A stretch of DNA of 8,784 bases from Eubacteriales bacterium (GTDB lineage: Bacteria; Bacillota; Clostridia; JAQUNY01), in assembly GCA_028717405.1 (NCBI GenBank), contig JAQUNY010000058.1, positions 1 through 8,784 on the forward strand, in the 5' to 3' direction. The position numbers and the translations under genes were made by a program. This document shows, piece by piece, positions 1-5,419 of this stretch (the stretch's first letter is position 1; the number at the start of each line of letters is the position of its first letter). The notes under the pieces are model-generated. The model saw only the letters and a program-made list of their open reading frames with translations. It had not been told where the DNA came from and made no database searches.

Positions 1-378
1 GGACATCGAAAGGCGCTGTTGATAGGCTGTGCGCAGTGTATGTCTCTTATACCGGGAATGTCCAGGTCTGCTTCGACAATTATGGGCGGGATGATTGCAG
101 GGCTAACGGTAAAAGCTGCGGCGGAATTTTCATTCTTTCTGGCCATACCTACCATGATTGCAGCGACCGGCTATACTCTTGTGAAGGGGATATCGTCAAT
201 AACCCAGGCAGAAATATTCAGCCTTGTTACGGGTTTTGCGGTTTCGTTCGCCGTTGCATTTCTTGTCGTAGGCAGCTTCCTTAGATTTCTTGCAAGTCAC
301 AGGCTCCGTGGGTTTGCATACTACAGGCTTGGCGCCGGAGCAGTGATGCTTGCCCTTGTGATTCTTCGAATCATCTGA
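1..378 (+). CDS. uppP: Undecaprenyl-diphosphatase UppP (BacA family), 3' part
   Basis: This is the C-terminal part of an integral membrane phosphatase that converts undecaprenyl diphosphate to the monophosphate, recycling the lipid carrier for peptidoglycan and other wall polymers. Frame 1 is open from the first base of the window, so the gene begins upstream; the 125 visible residues are a little under half of the usual 265-290. The diagnostic stretch GCAQCMSLIPGMSRSAST corresponds to the conserved family segment G-Q-x-x-S-L-I-P-G-x-S-R-S, whose Arg is catalytic. It is followed by an AAAEFSFFLAIP segment, also typical. The usual PGTSRSGAT reads PGMSRSAST here, a mild variation. Several hydrophobic helices follow and the protein ends in LALVILRII. 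The N-terminal catalytic Glu-rich motif lies outside the window. The next gene is more than 400 bp away, so this is probably the last gene of its transcript. Confidence 0.93.
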   Translation, partial: GHRKALLIGCAQCMSLIPGMSRSASTIMGGMIAGLTVKAAAEFSFFLAIPTMIAATGYTLVKGISSITQAEIFSLVTGFAVSFAVAFLVVGSFLRFLASHRLRGFAYYRLGAGAVMLALVILRII

Positions 379-383
379 GACGT

Positions 384-420
384 CCCGGCCCTGGCCCGGC
401 CCGGCCCGGCCCCGGCCAGG
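384..420. repeat. GC-only pentamer-like repeat with inverted ends, just after uppP
   Basis: This short stretch contains almost only G and C and is built from repeated CGGCC/GGCCC units. It ends in a perfect 7-bp inverted repeat, CCTGGCC (390-396) and GGCCAGG (414-420), which could form a very stable hairpin six bases after the uppP stop codon. It could slow or end transcription from uppP, but no T-run follows, so it is not a standard intrinsic terminator. It could equally be slippage-generated sequence at the edge of the repeat cluster. Confidence 0.6.
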
Positions 421-423
421 CAA

Positions 424-563
424 GACGGGGTGCGATAGAGTGAGACAGGGGACGGTTCTGTGTCTTATGATCCAGTGAGACAGGGGACGGTTCTGTGTCT
501 TATGATCCAGTGAGACAGTTGACGGGGTGCGACAGGGTGAGACAGGGGACGGTTCTGTGTCTT
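424..563 (+). repeat. Three forward copies of a REP/REPIN-like repeat
   Basis: Full copies of an element with core GGGGACGGTTCTGTGTC lie at 442-466, 477-501 and 539-563. Copies 1 and 2 are perfect tandem units of 35 bp (441-475 and 476-510), linked by TATGATCCAG. A longer 43-bp block, 424-466, recurs at 521-563 with only two mismatches, so the array also grew by segmental duplication. Each copy begins GAGACA and ends TGTCTT, so its ends can pair (one G-T wobble) into a short stem-loop. I know of similar short elements scattered through Firmicutes and other genomes, and the layout resembles REP elements mobilised in trans by RAYT (Y1-type) transposases. No transposase is present in this window, so that link is inference. 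Confidence 0.85.
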
Positions 564-598
564 GACCTTGTTCCGGACAATTGGTACTTTAGTATACT
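562..598 (+). promoter_or_regulatory. Candidate promoter for the coiled-coil/ftsEX genes, inside the repeat cluster
   Basis: TTGACC (562-567) is separated by 17 bp from TACTTT (585-590), a reasonable -35/-10 pair. An alternative -10, TATACT, lies at 593-598. The first two T bases of the -35 are the last two bases of the third forward repeat copy, so the element itself contributes to the promoter. A transcript from here would have a leader of about 190 nt containing the three inverted repeat copies before the coding region at 791. It is the best-placed promoter I can find for the operon, but the -10 is not ideal. Confidence 0.45.
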
Positions 599-620
599 CT
601 CCTGTCTTGTTCCTGCACTG

Positions 621-730
621 GACACAGAACCGTCCCCTGTCTTACTTGTGGCTTGCCTGAAAATATACCCGAATCCTTGCTTAAGACACAGAACCGTCCC
701 CTGTCTTACCCCAGAACCGTCCCCTGTCCT
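621..730 (-). repeat. Three inverted copies of the same REP/REPIN-like repeat
   Basis: Copies in the opposite orientation to those at 424-563 lie at 621-643, 683-707 and, truncated at its left end, 712-730 (the last ends TGTCCT instead of TGTCTT). The copy around 682-708 has a perfect 7-bp terminal stem, TAAGACA (682-688) with TGTCTTA (702-708), and a 13-nt loop. The third forward copy and the first inverted copy together span about 104 bp (541-644) with a 57-bp non-repeat centre, which is the geometry of a REPIN (two REPs facing each other). In a long transcript the forward and inverted sets could also pair with each other. Confidence 0.85.
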
Positions 731-732
731 GG

Positions 733-759
733 CCCCCTTTCTTGCACCCCCTTTCTTGC
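733..759. repeat. 13-bp direct repeat pair
   Basis: CCCCCTTTCTTGC occurs at 733-745 and again at 747-759, separated by one base. It directly follows the last inverted REP-like copy and lies about 30 bp before the next coding region. It probably arose by slippage or as a target-site-like scar at the edge of the cluster; no function is evident. Confidence 0.7.
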
Positions 760-790
760 TGTATTGCCAATCAATAGTAAAAAATATATA

Positions 791-1915
791 ATGTTCTTTA
801 TGTTAAACAAGAAATTGTACAAAGCTGTTGTAATTTTTATACTTGCCATTTTTCTGATCACTTCCATTTTGTCGTTTACAGGACGTGCCTTCGGCCAACC
901 CGGGAATATTGCAGGCGAGATCGATAAGATTGGTATAGAGGAGCAGTCTGTTCTTGAAGAGCTTTTCAGGACGCTTCAGGAAATAGACGCTTTAAAAGCA
1001 GAAGAGGACAGGCTTGCTTCGGATATTGCCATACTCAAGGATGGAACTGTCAGACTCGCCGAAAAAATTGCCGCCAATACAGAAAACTATAAAGCAAAAC
1101 TTGATATTTTTGCTGAAATCCTGCGGGCATACCAGACCGGTGGACCCGGATATTACTTTTCAATATTGATGAAAGCCGGAGATCTGTCCTCTTTTCTCAA
1201 GGGAATCGGTCTTCTAAAAGACCTTTCACGCAGAACGAACGAACTCCTGAATGATCTCAAAAAAGAGAGCGCGGAGCTGAACACTCAAAAACAGGCACTT
1301 GAACAGGACTCCACCATTCTTGAAAATAAAATGATTAAACTTCAGGAATCGATTGCTGCAGGAGCTGATCTGAAGAACCGGCTTGAGACGCAACTAGCCT
1401 CACTCAAAGAAGAAAAAGACTTCTTTGAAGCCAGGCTTGAAGAACTGGGAAGAGAATGGGATATCTTAAAAAAGGCTTTCCCGACAATGGTCGATGTGTT
1501 CGCCGAAGAGGCCGAAAACGGTGGAATAACAATGGATGAACTGGGGCTGAGGTTTGAATTTCCATATTTCAAAGGGTCTGCTTATGAGAGTACTTTCAAC
1601 CGGATCACCGAAAAACATCCATCGATACCCCAGATCATTTTCGATTTCACAGGCGGCAAGGCAATAATATCAGTACCTGAACACAGGCTTATACTGGAAG
1701 GTACATTTGTGGTTGAGGGCAGGAGCACAATAAGTTATGTCGCCCAAAAAGGAACCTTTTATGATATGCCGCTTGAAAGCGCTTCGATCCGCGAGCTTTT
1801 CAGCGGAGGGAGCCTTCGGATCAATTTTGATGAATATATCGAAGGGGTAAGTATCAACAGCGTTGCAATCAGGGAAGGATATGTTGAGTTCAGCATAATC
1901 GCAAGCCTTTGGTAA
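791..1915 (+). CDS. Secreted/anchored coiled-coil protein, probable FtsX partner (PcsB/CwlO/EnvC-like), no hydrolase domain recognised
   Basis: From the ATG at 791 the protein has 374 residues. A basic N-terminus and a hydrophobic helix (about residues 11-30) form a signal peptide or signal anchor. Residues about 40-230 are highly charged coiled coil, broken by a segment of the form LRAYQTGGPGYYFSILMKAG (111-130) and then SSFLKGIGLLKDL. That arrangement matches the helical break in the coiled-coil domains of PcsB and CwlO, which dock on FtsX. The next two genes are ftsE and ftsX, which supports this role. The C-terminal 130 residues are strand-rich and show no CHAP, NlpC/P60 or LytM motif; I do not recognise the fold (a distant LmeA/DUF2993-like lipid-binding fold is only a guess). 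It may activate a separate hydrolase, as EnvC does. The frame stays open upstream to 653, but that part is repeat-derived sequence. ATG 800 is an alternative start, and neither has a clear Shine-Dalgarno. Confidence 0.8.
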   Translation: MFFMLNKKLYKAVVIFILAIFLITSILSFTGRAFGQPGNIAGEIDKIGIEEQSVLEELFRTLQEIDALKAEEDRLASDIAILKDGTVRLAEKIAANTENYKAKLDIFAEILRAYQTGGPGYYFSILMKAGDLSSFLKGIGLLKDLSRRTNELLNDLKKESAELNTQKQALEQDSTILENKMIKLQESIAAGADLKNRLETQLASLKEEKDFFEARLEELGREWDILKKAFPTMVDVFAEEAENGGITMDELGLRFEFPYFKGSAYESTFNRITEKHPSIPQIIFDFTGGKAIISVPEHRLILEGTFVVEGRSTISYVAQKGTFYDMPLESASIRELFSGGSLRINFDEYIEGVSINSVAIREGYVEFSIIASLW

Positions 1916-1939
1916 AATGCGACCTGAGAAAGGCATATT

Positions 1940-2653
1940 ATGTCGGGCATTGATTCAGCGTTACAAGAGAGCGCGATAATCGCGAACAGGATGTCCCTCC
2001 GTTACAGGGATGGAACGGAGGCATTAAAGTCGGCCGACCTTGAAATTAAAACCGGAGAGCTTGTTTTCATCACCGGACCGAGCGGATCAGGCAAAACAAG
2101 CCTTCTGAAACTTTTCATGGGTATGGAATACCCCACTGAAGGCACTTTGACAGTAATGGGCACACGTGTTGATAAAAATACCTGCAGCCGAAAGATAATG
2201 GCCCTTCGAAGAGAGATAGGTCCGGTGTTTCAGGACTTCAGGCTTATTGACGGCAGCAGCGCCCTGCAAAATATCACAACAGGGATGAGGTTTCTGGGAG
2301 TCAGGAAGAAAATAATGAAGGAACTTGCCCTGGAAGCCCTGGAACGAACAGGCCTTGCAGACAAGGCTGATACGCCGGCGGAAAACCTTTCCTGGGGCGA
2401 GAGACAGCGGGTTGCTATAGCAAGGGCTGCGGCCAGGGATCCAAAGCTTATCCTGGCAGATGAGCCTACCGGAAATCTCGACAGACACAACGCGGTAAAC
2501 ATAATCGAATTGCTTGCATCATACAGGAATATGAATACCACAGTAATAATAACGACGCATGCGACTCATCTAATAGAAGGATTTGAGAACAGTGTCCGAC
2601 TGACGCTTGAGAGCGGTATACTGGGACGCCGTGAAGGAGGTGACCAGGCTTGA
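1940..2653 (+). CDS. ftsE: Cell division ABC transporter ATP-binding protein FtsE
   Basis: Cytoplasmic ATPase of the FtsEX complex, which uses ATP hydrolysis to drive conformational signalling through FtsX to peptidoglycan hydrolases or their activators outside the cell. At 237 residues it has family length. Visible motifs are Walker A GPSGSGKT (46-53), a Q-loop VFQDFRLI (Gln98), the ABC signature LSWGERQRVAIARA (150-163), Walker B LILADEP (170-176) with D-loop GNLD, and the H-loop His207 in TTHATH. The signature reads LSWGE where FtsE normally has LSGGE; the serine and the second glycine, which contact nucleotide, are kept. About eleven residues precede the usual family start. The ATG at 1940 has a GAGAAAGG ribosome site (1926-1933) six bases upstream. 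It lies 24 bp after the coiled-coil gene and overlaps ftsX by 4 nt, so all three are likely cotranscribed. Alternative assignments such as LolD or MacB ATPases are excluded by the FtsX neighbour. Confidence 0.93.
   Translation: MSGIDSALQESAIIANRMSLRYRDGTEALKSADLEIKTGELVFITGPSGSGKTSLLKLFMGMEYPTEGTLTVMGTRVDKNTCSRKIMALRREIGPVFQDFRLIDGSSALQNITTGMRFLGVRKKIMKELALEALERTGLADKADTPAENLSWGERQRVAIARAAARDPKLILADEPTGNLDRHNAVNIIELLASYRNMNTTVIITTHATHLIEGFENSVRLTLESGILGRREGGDQA
2634..2643 (+). promoter_or_regulatory. Ribosome-binding site fixing the TTG start of ftsX
   Basis: AAGGAGGTGA is an uninterrupted 10-base match to the anti-Shine-Dalgarno sequence, placed inside the end of ftsE and six bases before TTG 2650. 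It identifies TTG as the ftsX start, overlapping the ftsE stop as TTGA. The very strong site may offset the weak start codon and support coupled translation of the two subunits. Confidence 0.85.
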
Positions 2654-3546
2654 AGAGGGTGGTATCGGGCAACATTTGGTATTTTTTTGCAGAAGCCGGC
2701 CGGATCGTAAGAACAAATAAACTTTCCTACGTTTTTACTTTGCTCAGCATGGTGCTTATCCTTTTACTGTCTGGGATCATCAGCGCGGGCTGGCTTGCAA
2801 GCAGGCATTTTGCAGACAAGCTTGCTTACGAAGCCGAAATCTACGTGTATGCCGAGGAAGAAGAATATGCCGGTGGACTGCTTGAACTGGTCCGTTCAGT
2901 GGAAGCAGCTGAAGGTGTCAGGGAAGCAAGAATCGTTGGCCGCGATGAGGCTTATGGCAGGATGGAAGAGATACTGGGAGATGATGCCGAAATTCTCTCG
3001 CTCTTCGATGAAAATCCATTCAGGGCATTTATTGAAGTGAAGATAGACATAGGAAAAGCAGCGGAAGTGGCTGATGCGGTATCTTCCCTGCACGGAGTAG
3101 AGTATGTGAGGGACAACCGTGAGCTGCTGGAGCAGGTGAAAAACCTGATGGACGGGATATTGCTGGCAGGATATCTGGCCATTATTGCTATCGGTATAGC
3201 GGCACTGATTTCAGTCTCTCATATAATAAGGCAGGGTATATACGGCAACAGAGAGCAGCTTTATACATTAAAGCTGCTTGGGGCTCCGGGAGCTTTTACC
3301 GGAACGCCCTACGTTATCACAGGCTTTTTACTTTCACTGATCAGCGGAGGCGCTGCTGCCGGGATATTGATTTTTATCACAGGAAAAGCATATGCTTATA
3401 TAAAAGAAACACTGCCTTTTATTCCGATCCCTGCTGAAGACCTGATTACCTGGCCGGCAGTTGCTTTTACGATAGCCGCAGGCATTTTACTCGGCATAGC
3501 TGGAAGCATATTCGGACTAAAAACAGCATCATCGGGCAAGCACTAG
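2650..3546 (+). CDS. ftsX: Cell division protein FtsX (permease-like subunit)
   Basis: Membrane subunit of FtsEX, 298 residues, normal for the family. It has four transmembrane segments at about 26-49, 169-192, 219-243 and 267-290. The large extracellular domain between the first and second (about 50-168) is the docking site for a coiled-coil hydrolase or hydrolase activator in characterised FtsEX systems. Family landmarks are the NIWYFFAEAGR start, NPFRAFIEV (122-130, compare the usual NPLP), LHGVEYVRD (147-155) and a cytoplasmic segment IIRQGIYGNREQLYTLKLLGAP (192-213), which corresponds to the canonical RR-E-I-E-x-M-x-L-V-G-A motif of the family. The start is TTG, overlaps the ftsE stop by 4 nt and has an almost perfect ribosome site. 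The gene order coiled-coil protein, ftsE, ftsX suggests that the protein encoded at 791-1915 is the cognate extracellular partner. Confidence 0.93.
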   Translation: MKRVVSGNIWYFFAEAGRIVRTNKLSYVFTLLSMVLILLLSGIISAGWLASRHFADKLAYEAEIYVYAEEEEYAGGLLELVRSVEAAEGVREARIVGRDEAYGRMEEILGDDAEILSLFDENPFRAFIEVKIDIGKAAEVADAVSSLHGVEYVRDNRELLEQVKNLMDGILLAGYLAIIAIGIAALISVSHIIRQGIYGNREQLYTLKLLGAPGAFTGTPYVITGFLLSLISGGAAAGILIFITGKAYAYIKETLPFIPIPAEDLITWPAVAFTIAAGILLGIAGSIFGLKTASSGKH

Positions 3547-3564
3547 CCTGATTAAAGGAAGAGC

Positions 3565-3571
3565 GGAGGTG
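3565..3571 (+). promoter_or_regulatory. Ribosome-binding site choosing ATG 3579 for the ykuK-like gene
   Basis: GGAGGTG ends one base before an in-frame ATG at 3573, too close for initiation, but seven bases before the in-frame ATG at 3579. The site therefore selects 3579 as the start. Confidence 0.75.
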
Positions 3572-3578
3572 TATGCAT

Positions 3579-4106
3579 ATGGCGTCCGACTATCCGGTAC
3601 TGGATGACAGGACGAGGTTCAGAAGCCTTTACAGGGACAATCTGAGTTTTGGAGATGTTTATAACAGCATACTCGGTTTCATCAGGGCTGACAAAAACAG
3701 CTCCTACAGGATATCTATCGGCTCGGACTCGCAGACTGCAGGCAACAGGACCGTTTGTGTCTCATGCATACATATACACAGGGTAGGGATGGGAGCCATA
3801 GGCTTCCTGAAAAAAAGTGTTGTTCATGGGTACATGGGAAATCTGCACGAAAAAATCTATCTTGAGACATGGATGACGATGCAGCTTGCCTATCTTTTCG
3901 AAGGAGAGAAAATCGAAGCTGTCAGAGATCTCCTGGGTCCCAAGGTCATTTTTGAATTTCATATTGACATCGGCACAAACGGGCCTACAAAGGCTTTAAT
4001 CAAAGAAATGACGGGCATGGTCAAAGGACTTGATTTCATACCAAAAATCAAACCTGAAAGTTATTGCGCAAGTTGTTTCGCCGACAGGTATACAAAAGCG
4101 ATGTGA
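3579..4106 (+). CDS. YkuK/DUF458 family RNase H-like protein
   Basis: A 175-residue soluble protein with the pattern of the DUF458 family (B. subtilis YkuK), which is assigned to the ribonuclease H-like fold. Landmarks are ISIGSDSQ (46-52), with an acidic residue on the first strand, HEKIYLETWMTMQLA (90-104), FEFHIDIGTNGPTKALIKEMTGMVKG (125-150) and SYCASCFADRYTK (161-173). The conserved acids D50, E91 or E96, D130 and D169 are arranged as expected for an RNase H-type metal site, though no nuclease activity is established to my knowledge. In other Firmicutes the family is often expressed around sporulation or stationary phase; that is background knowledge, not visible here. It begins 32 bp after ftsX on the same strand with no terminator in between, so it may be the last gene of the ftsEX operon. 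The functional link to FtsEX is unknown. Confidence 0.88.
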   Translation: MASDYPVLDDRTRFRSLYRDNLSFGDVYNSILGFIRADKNSSYRISIGSDSQTAGNRTVCVSCIHIHRVGMGAIGFLKKSVVHGYMGNLHEKIYLETWMTMQLAYLFEGEKIEAVRDLLGPKVIFEFHIDIGTNGPTKALIKEMTGMVKGLDFIPKIKPESYCASCFADRYTKAM

Positions 4107-4115
4107 CAATACCGA

Positions 4116-4472
4116 TTAATAGTTGGTAGTTACCACGACCGGTTTTATTTCGACTGCTATGTTGTTGCGGTACGAAAAAATGACTTTCTGTCCGATGTCA
4201 AGCATGCTGTACTCCCACGAAGAGACGCCTACAGTAACATCTTCACCGTCTTCGCTTCTGAAAGTCATTTTAAATGCTCCGTTGTTCTCATCCTTAAACT
4301 TTTCAAAAATAGAAGCGTTCACAGTTTTCAGAGGGTATTTTTTGTCTCGAACACGTTGCGAAATATTTATATATAATCTTCTTATCAAAAAAAACAAAAT
4401 TATGATGATCAATACGGCACAGAGCAGCAGGAACATGGCCATGCCCAACATAAAACCTGTTATCTGGAGCAT
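4116..4472 (-). CDS. Small single-pass membrane protein, DUF2500-like
   Basis: On the minus strand, 118 residues from the ATG at 4472. A hydrophobic helix (about residues 7-30) is followed by a basic stop-transfer stretch RRLYINISQRVRDKK, which suggests a cytoplasmic C-terminal domain. That domain has the sequence of a small beta structure: KTVNASIFEKF, then FKMTFRSEDGEDVTVGVSSWEYSMLDIGQKVIFSYRNN. This pattern (a modified-residue-rich first strand, a T/F-F-x-x-x-D-G-x strand, V-x-x-x-E-Y-x-x-L-x-x-G-x, a final strand) resembles DUF2500 proteins such as YhhM; the match is by eye and the function is unknown. An upstream extension of the frame to 4598 is rejected because AGGAGG at 4483-4488 sits ten bases before this ATG. 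The gene converges on ykuK with a gap of only nine bases, and I see no terminator between them, so their transcripts may overlap. Confidence 0.72.
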   Translation of the reverse strand: MLQITGFMLGMAMFLLLCAVLIIIILFFLIRRLYINISQRVRDKKYPLKTVNASIFEKFKDENNGAFKMTFRSEDGEDVTVGVSSWEYSMLDIGQKVIFSYRNNIAVEIKPVVVTTNY

Positions 4473-4482
4473 ATCTCTGATT

Positions 4483-4488
4483 CCTCCT
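4483..4488 (-). promoter_or_regulatory. Ribosome-binding site for the DUF2500-like gene
   Basis: CCTCCT on the plus strand reads AGGAGG on the minus strand, ten bases before the ATG at 4472. It supports the short start over the longer frame that reaches 4598. Confidence 0.75.
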
Positions 4489-4547
4489 GACAGCGGCCCG
4501 TATAACTGAAAGGGAGTTTGATTCCCGAAAATGAGCCGTGCAGTAAA

Positions 4548-4576
4548 AGCATACCATTTATTTTTCTGTGAATCAA
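4548..4576 (-). promoter_or_regulatory. Candidate promoter for the DUF2500-like gene
   Basis: Reading the minus strand, TTGATT (plus 4571-4576) and TATGCT (plus 4548-4553) are separated by exactly 17 bp, each matching four of six consensus bases. Transcription would start near 4541, giving a leader of about 70 nt before the ATG at 4472. Confidence 0.4.
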
Positions 4577-4606
4577 TACATAAAGTGAATAGAAGCAAAA
4601 TATGTT

Positions 4607-4677
4607 GCAGGACTGCAGCGCGGCCGGTATTTTCCGGGTGAAGAAAACGCCGGCCAAGGGTGACGCTGCAGAACTGC
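4607..4677. repeat. Long imperfect inverted repeat in the intergenic region
   Basis: The outer arms at 4607-4620 and 4664-4677 match over 14 bases with two mismatches; within them CTGCAGCG (4613-4620) pairs exactly with CGCTGCAG (4664-4671). Inner arms GGCCGG (4622-4627) and CCGGCC (4650-4655) pair exactly around a 22-nt loop. One base on the left and eight on the right are left unpaired between the inner and outer stems. It could be a bidirectional termination or RNA structure, a structured small RNA, or a remnant of a small mobile element. No T-run follows on either strand, which speaks against a standard terminator. Confidence 0.65.
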
Positions 4678-4805
4678 CCGGATGCGAAGCGCCTGGTGCT
4701 GCTTCCATAATGATCCGGACTGATGCATATGGGAAACTAACATAATAATAACAGAAATGTTGCATTAAAACAACAGTTTTCATGAAAAAAATTGTAAAAA
4801 GCAGA

Positions 4806-4835
4806 TTATACTGTTTATCTTTTTGCTGCTATAAT
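4806..4835 (+). promoter_or_regulatory. Extended -10 promoter of the XRE regulator gene
   Basis: TGCTATAAT (4827-4835) is a perfect -10 with a TG extension. The -35 is poor (TTATAC at 4806-4811, 18-bp spacing), as is common for extended -10 promoters. Transcription would begin near 4842, leaving a leader of only about 20 nt with the ribosome site GGTGATGGG just before ATG 4861. The regulator might bind here to control itself, but I cannot identify an operator. Confidence 0.65.
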
Positions 4836-4860
4836 ATAAAATCTAATTGGGTGATGGGAA

Positions 4861-5373
4861 ATGAATGAAATTGGATGCTATCTCAAACTGCTCAGGGAAA
4901 CCAGAGGATACACTCAAAGAGGTCTGAGCAAATTGACAGGAGTGAGCAATTCTACAATAAGCAGGATCGAAGGCCGTACCAAGAGACCGGATCCGGAAAC
5001 GCTAAAAAAGCTGTCTCTGGGTCTTGGCGCTGATTATAACGTCCTGATGCAAAAGGCCGGATACCTGTACGAAACCAAAGATTTGTATGAAACCGGTAAA
5101 ACCGGGTCTGGGAATGGCGGGGAAAAATACGTTATGGATACATCGGCCAGCGACATTTTTGAAGCCGTAAAGAAAAGAAATATGGACCATATCAGCGACA
5201 GCAAGCTTAAAGAATGGATAATTAAGCCGGAAAGCGTCGAGTATCTGAAATTGGCAAAAAAGCTCAGTGAGATACAAATAGACCCGCAATATGTCCTGGA
5301 TGAGTTCGTTTACAGGATTTTCCGCAGGAAAAAAGCGCCGGGCAGGCCTGCCGGAGATAAAGACAAGAGTTAA
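4861..5373 (+). CDS. XRE-family helix-turn-helix transcriptional regulator
   Basis: A 170-residue DNA-binding protein. Residues 4-65 form a Cro/CI-type HTH domain: IGCYLKLLRETRGYTQRGLSKLTGVSNSTISRIEGRTKRPDPETLKKLSLGL is the usual arrangement, with the recognition helix around VSNSTISRIEGR (28-39). It continues into the common DYNVLMQKAGYL segment (58-69), followed by a Gly-rich linker (79-87) and a second helical part (about 95-155, DPQYVLDEFVYRIF) that is probably for dimerisation or ligand response, ending in a basic tail. This resembles SinR-like or phage-repressor-like stand-alone regulators common in Clostridia, but its target cannot be inferred. It has its own promoter and leader. It is followed by about 290 bp before ddl, so it is likely monocistronic. 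Nothing around it indicates a prophage. Confidence 0.9.
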   Translation: MNEIGCYLKLLRETRGYTQRGLSKLTGVSNSTISRIEGRTKRPDPETLKKLSLGLGADYNVLMQKAGYLYETKDLYETGKTGSGNGGEKYVMDTSASDIFEAVKKRNMDHISDSKLKEWIIKPESVEYLKLAKKLSEIQIDPQYVLDEFVYRIFRRKKAPGRPAGDKDKS

Positions 5374-5419
5374 GATACCAAAACAGAGGGAACAGATTTT
5401 ATCGTTCCGGCGTCTCATA

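Larger units (their letters stand above)
4473..4860. other. Divergent intergenic region between the DUF2500-like gene and the XRE regulator
   Basis: About 390 bp without a convincing gene. It separates two divergent genes and holds a candidate promoter facing each way (4548-4576 minus, 4806-4835 plus), a long imperfect inverted repeat (4607-4677) and an A/T-rich segment from about 4730. A minus-strand frame through 4460-4783 lacks a ribosome site and any family pattern and is probably not a gene. A small RNA here is possible but not shown. Confidence 0.6.

Noticed and set aside
424..730. CRISPR array
   Set aside because: The copies occur in both orientations with irregular spacing, and there are no unique spacers of constant length and no cas genes.
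653..790. N-terminal extension of the coiled-coil gene beginning at ATG 653
   Set aside because: The extra 46 residues are translated from REP-like copies and proline-rich repeat sequence; the signal sequence begins only after ATG 791.
495..791. Plus-strand open frame of 98 codons through the repeats
   Set aside because: It consists of translated repeat copies, has no ribosome site or family pattern, and overlaps the proposed promoter and leader.
1972..1984. CGCGATAATCGCG palindrome in the 5' end of ftsE
   Set aside because: It lies inside well-conserved coding sequence, is short, and is explained by the codons for Ser-Ala-Ile-Ile-Ala.
4460..4783. Minus-strand frame of 107 codons in the intergenic region
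   Set aside because: It has no ribosome site and no recognisable pattern, crosses the inverted repeat, and overlaps the DUF2500-like gene start in another frame.
5341..5352. GGCAGGCCTGCC palindrome near the end of the XRE gene as a terminator
   Set aside because: It is inside the coding region and has no T-run after it.
4861..5373. XRE regulator as a prophage repressor or antitoxin
   Set aside because: No phage genes, integrase, attachment site or toxin gene is adjacent; a stand-alone regulator is the simpler reading.
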